This document shows positions 63,430 to 64,000 of a stretch of 64,000 nt of DNA, one piece after another. Positions within the stretch are counted from its first letter, which is position 1, and each line of letters starts with the position of its first letter. A program made the translations under genes and the position numbers. This DNA comes from Bordetella trematum (GTDB taxonomy: Bacteria; Pseudomonadota; Gammaproteobacteria; Burkholderiales; Burkholderiaceae_B). The notes under the pieces are model-generated. The model was not told the origin of the DNA. It did no database searches and saw only the letters and a list, made by a program, of their open reading frames with translations. The DNA lies in NCBI RefSeq assembly GCF_900078335.1, contig NZ_FKBR01000035.1:171667-235666 (forward strand). Direction: 5' to 3'.

Positions 63430-64000
63430 ATGAAGCACGTATTCACGGATAAGGCAGATAAGCCGTTCAGCAGAAACCTGTTGGCCGCGTCGGTTTTCTT
63501 GGCATTGGGTGGATACTCCGCGCTCTCTGCTGCGGAAAGCGCCTCCCCAGTCGCTTCCGCACCTTCCCCTGCTCTACCTGCCGGAATGCCCAAGGCCAAG
63601 GCATCCGTCATTCTGGGAAAACTGGTAACGAAAGACGGCAAGAACACGTTTGTTCCGGACGCTAGAGGCGGTGTTATTAATAATATCGAGTTTTCTCTTC
63701 CCACCTCAGCCAAAGACAAGGTGGCTTTTAGTGTTTTCGACGGCGGAACATCCCGTCCACAGGGGCCTCGGAAAGAGTCCACCCTGATTGCCGACAAATA
63801 TCTTATCCGGGTCAACTCGCCTGGTTATTTTTCCTTTACAGGCAAACCTCCTGTAGACCCCAATACGCAGATAATGATCGGCGAGATGACGTTCTCCGAC
63901 GCTCATCTGCAAGGCTCGGTGCTCAACAACGAAAGCTGCGTCCTCTACAAGGGTTGCTCCAATGTATTCAGGCTATCCCTGAAGGACTCAAGCCTTGCCG
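63430..64000 (+). CDS. Secreted protein of unknown family, partial: runs off right edge
   Basis: 190 codons open from ATG 63430 to the end of the window. CAGGG lies about ten bases before the ATG. The N-terminus MKHVFTDKADKPFSRNLLAA, then SVFLALGGYSALSAAES, is a Sec signal peptide cleaved near residue 35. The mature part starts with a Ser/Pro/Ala stretch, then beta-rich sequence (ASVILGKLVTKDGKNTFVPDARGGVINNIEFSLP; KDKVAFSVFDGG; QIMIGEMTFSDAHLQGSVLNNESCVLYKGC) with two cysteines seven residues apart. The cysteine pair and strand pattern would suit a periplasmic or surface adhesin-like subunit, but I do not recognise it. Lower GC and different codon use than the housekeeping genes. Confidence 0.7.
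   Translation, partial: MKHVFTDKADKPFSRNLLAASVFLALGGYSALSAAESASPVASAPSPALPAGMPKAKASVILGKLVTKDGKNTFVPDARGGVINNIEFSLPTSAKDKVAFSVFDGGTSRPQGPRKESTLIADKYLIRVNSPGYFSFTGKPPVDPNTQIMIGEMTFSDAHLQGSVLNNESCVLYKGCSNVFRLSLKDSSLA

Noticed and set aside
1..64000. CRISPR arrays, tRNA or rRNA genes, insertion sequences, prophage
   Set aside because: I looked for direct-repeat arrays, tRNA T-loop and acceptor patterns, transposase motifs and paired terminal repeats and saw none that hold up.

Overview
The window is about 64 kb of GC-rich DNA, densely packed with genes on both strands. It looks like the chromosome of a betaproteobacterium of the Alcaligenaceae, most likely a Bordetella or a close relative. The main reasons are an FhaB-type filamentous haemagglutinin at the left edge whose N-terminal and internal motifs follow Bordetella FhaB, four scattered Bug/TctC-type periplasmic binding proteins without membrane partners, five LysR-type regulators next to catabolic genes plus one more nearby, and a double-length UvrA. 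This assignment rests on protein recognition only; no rRNA or tRNA gene was seen.

Layout. 1-3.7 kb: 5' part of an fhaB-like adhesin gene running off the left edge, then a 0.7 kb non-coding stretch with a 16-bp perfect inverted repeat. 4.4-16.6 kb: metabolic and housekeeping genes (Bug protein, AEC permease, fumC, tsaE-amiC, LysR/ggt, and a LysR-controlled acyl-CoA dehydrogenase plus Bug unit). 16.5-24.5 kb: a divergent two-partner secretion locus, tpsB (minus) and a 1914-residue tpsA (plus) with tandem repeats and an HMW1-like C-terminal cysteine pair; this part is more AT-rich than its flanks. 24.5-31.7 kb: minus-strand run purU, L-2-hydroxyglutarate oxidase-like, flavin reductase, pdxH, chaC, MFS, then a Bug protein and an amidohydrolase facing a LysR gene. 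32.7-38.1 kb: macA-macB-outer membrane factor (tripartite export) and tcdA. 38.1-41.5 kb: LysR facing an M20 peptidase plus Bug operon. 41.5-49.0 kb: the uvrA-pabB-pabC-like operon, with a LexA-type SOS box upstream of uvrA. 49.1-49.9 kb: a 42-residue, highly basic peptide gene with its own promoter, a leader of about 425 nt and a strong terminator. 50-54.9 kb: D-amino-acid dehydrogenase-like, YkvI-like transporter and XRE-cupin regulator operon, LysR, glycosyltransferase. 55-58.3 kb: TonB-dependent siderophore receptor and AraC regulator, each with a Fur-like box. 58.3-62.6 kb: acidic hypothetical protein, EamA exporter, ettA, isochorismatase-like hydrolase, OsmB-like lipoprotein. 62.6-64 kb: a long non-coding stretch and a partial secreted protein at the right edge.

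How the parts fit: most of the window serves nutrient scavenging (Bug proteins, peptidase, D-amino acids, glutathione turnover by Ggt and ChaC, iron) and surface display or export (two TpsA adhesins, MacAB-OMF). The least ordinary items are the HMW1-like TPS pair with an atypical TpsB loop motif, the SOS-boxed tandem UvrA, and the small basic peptide with its long leader.
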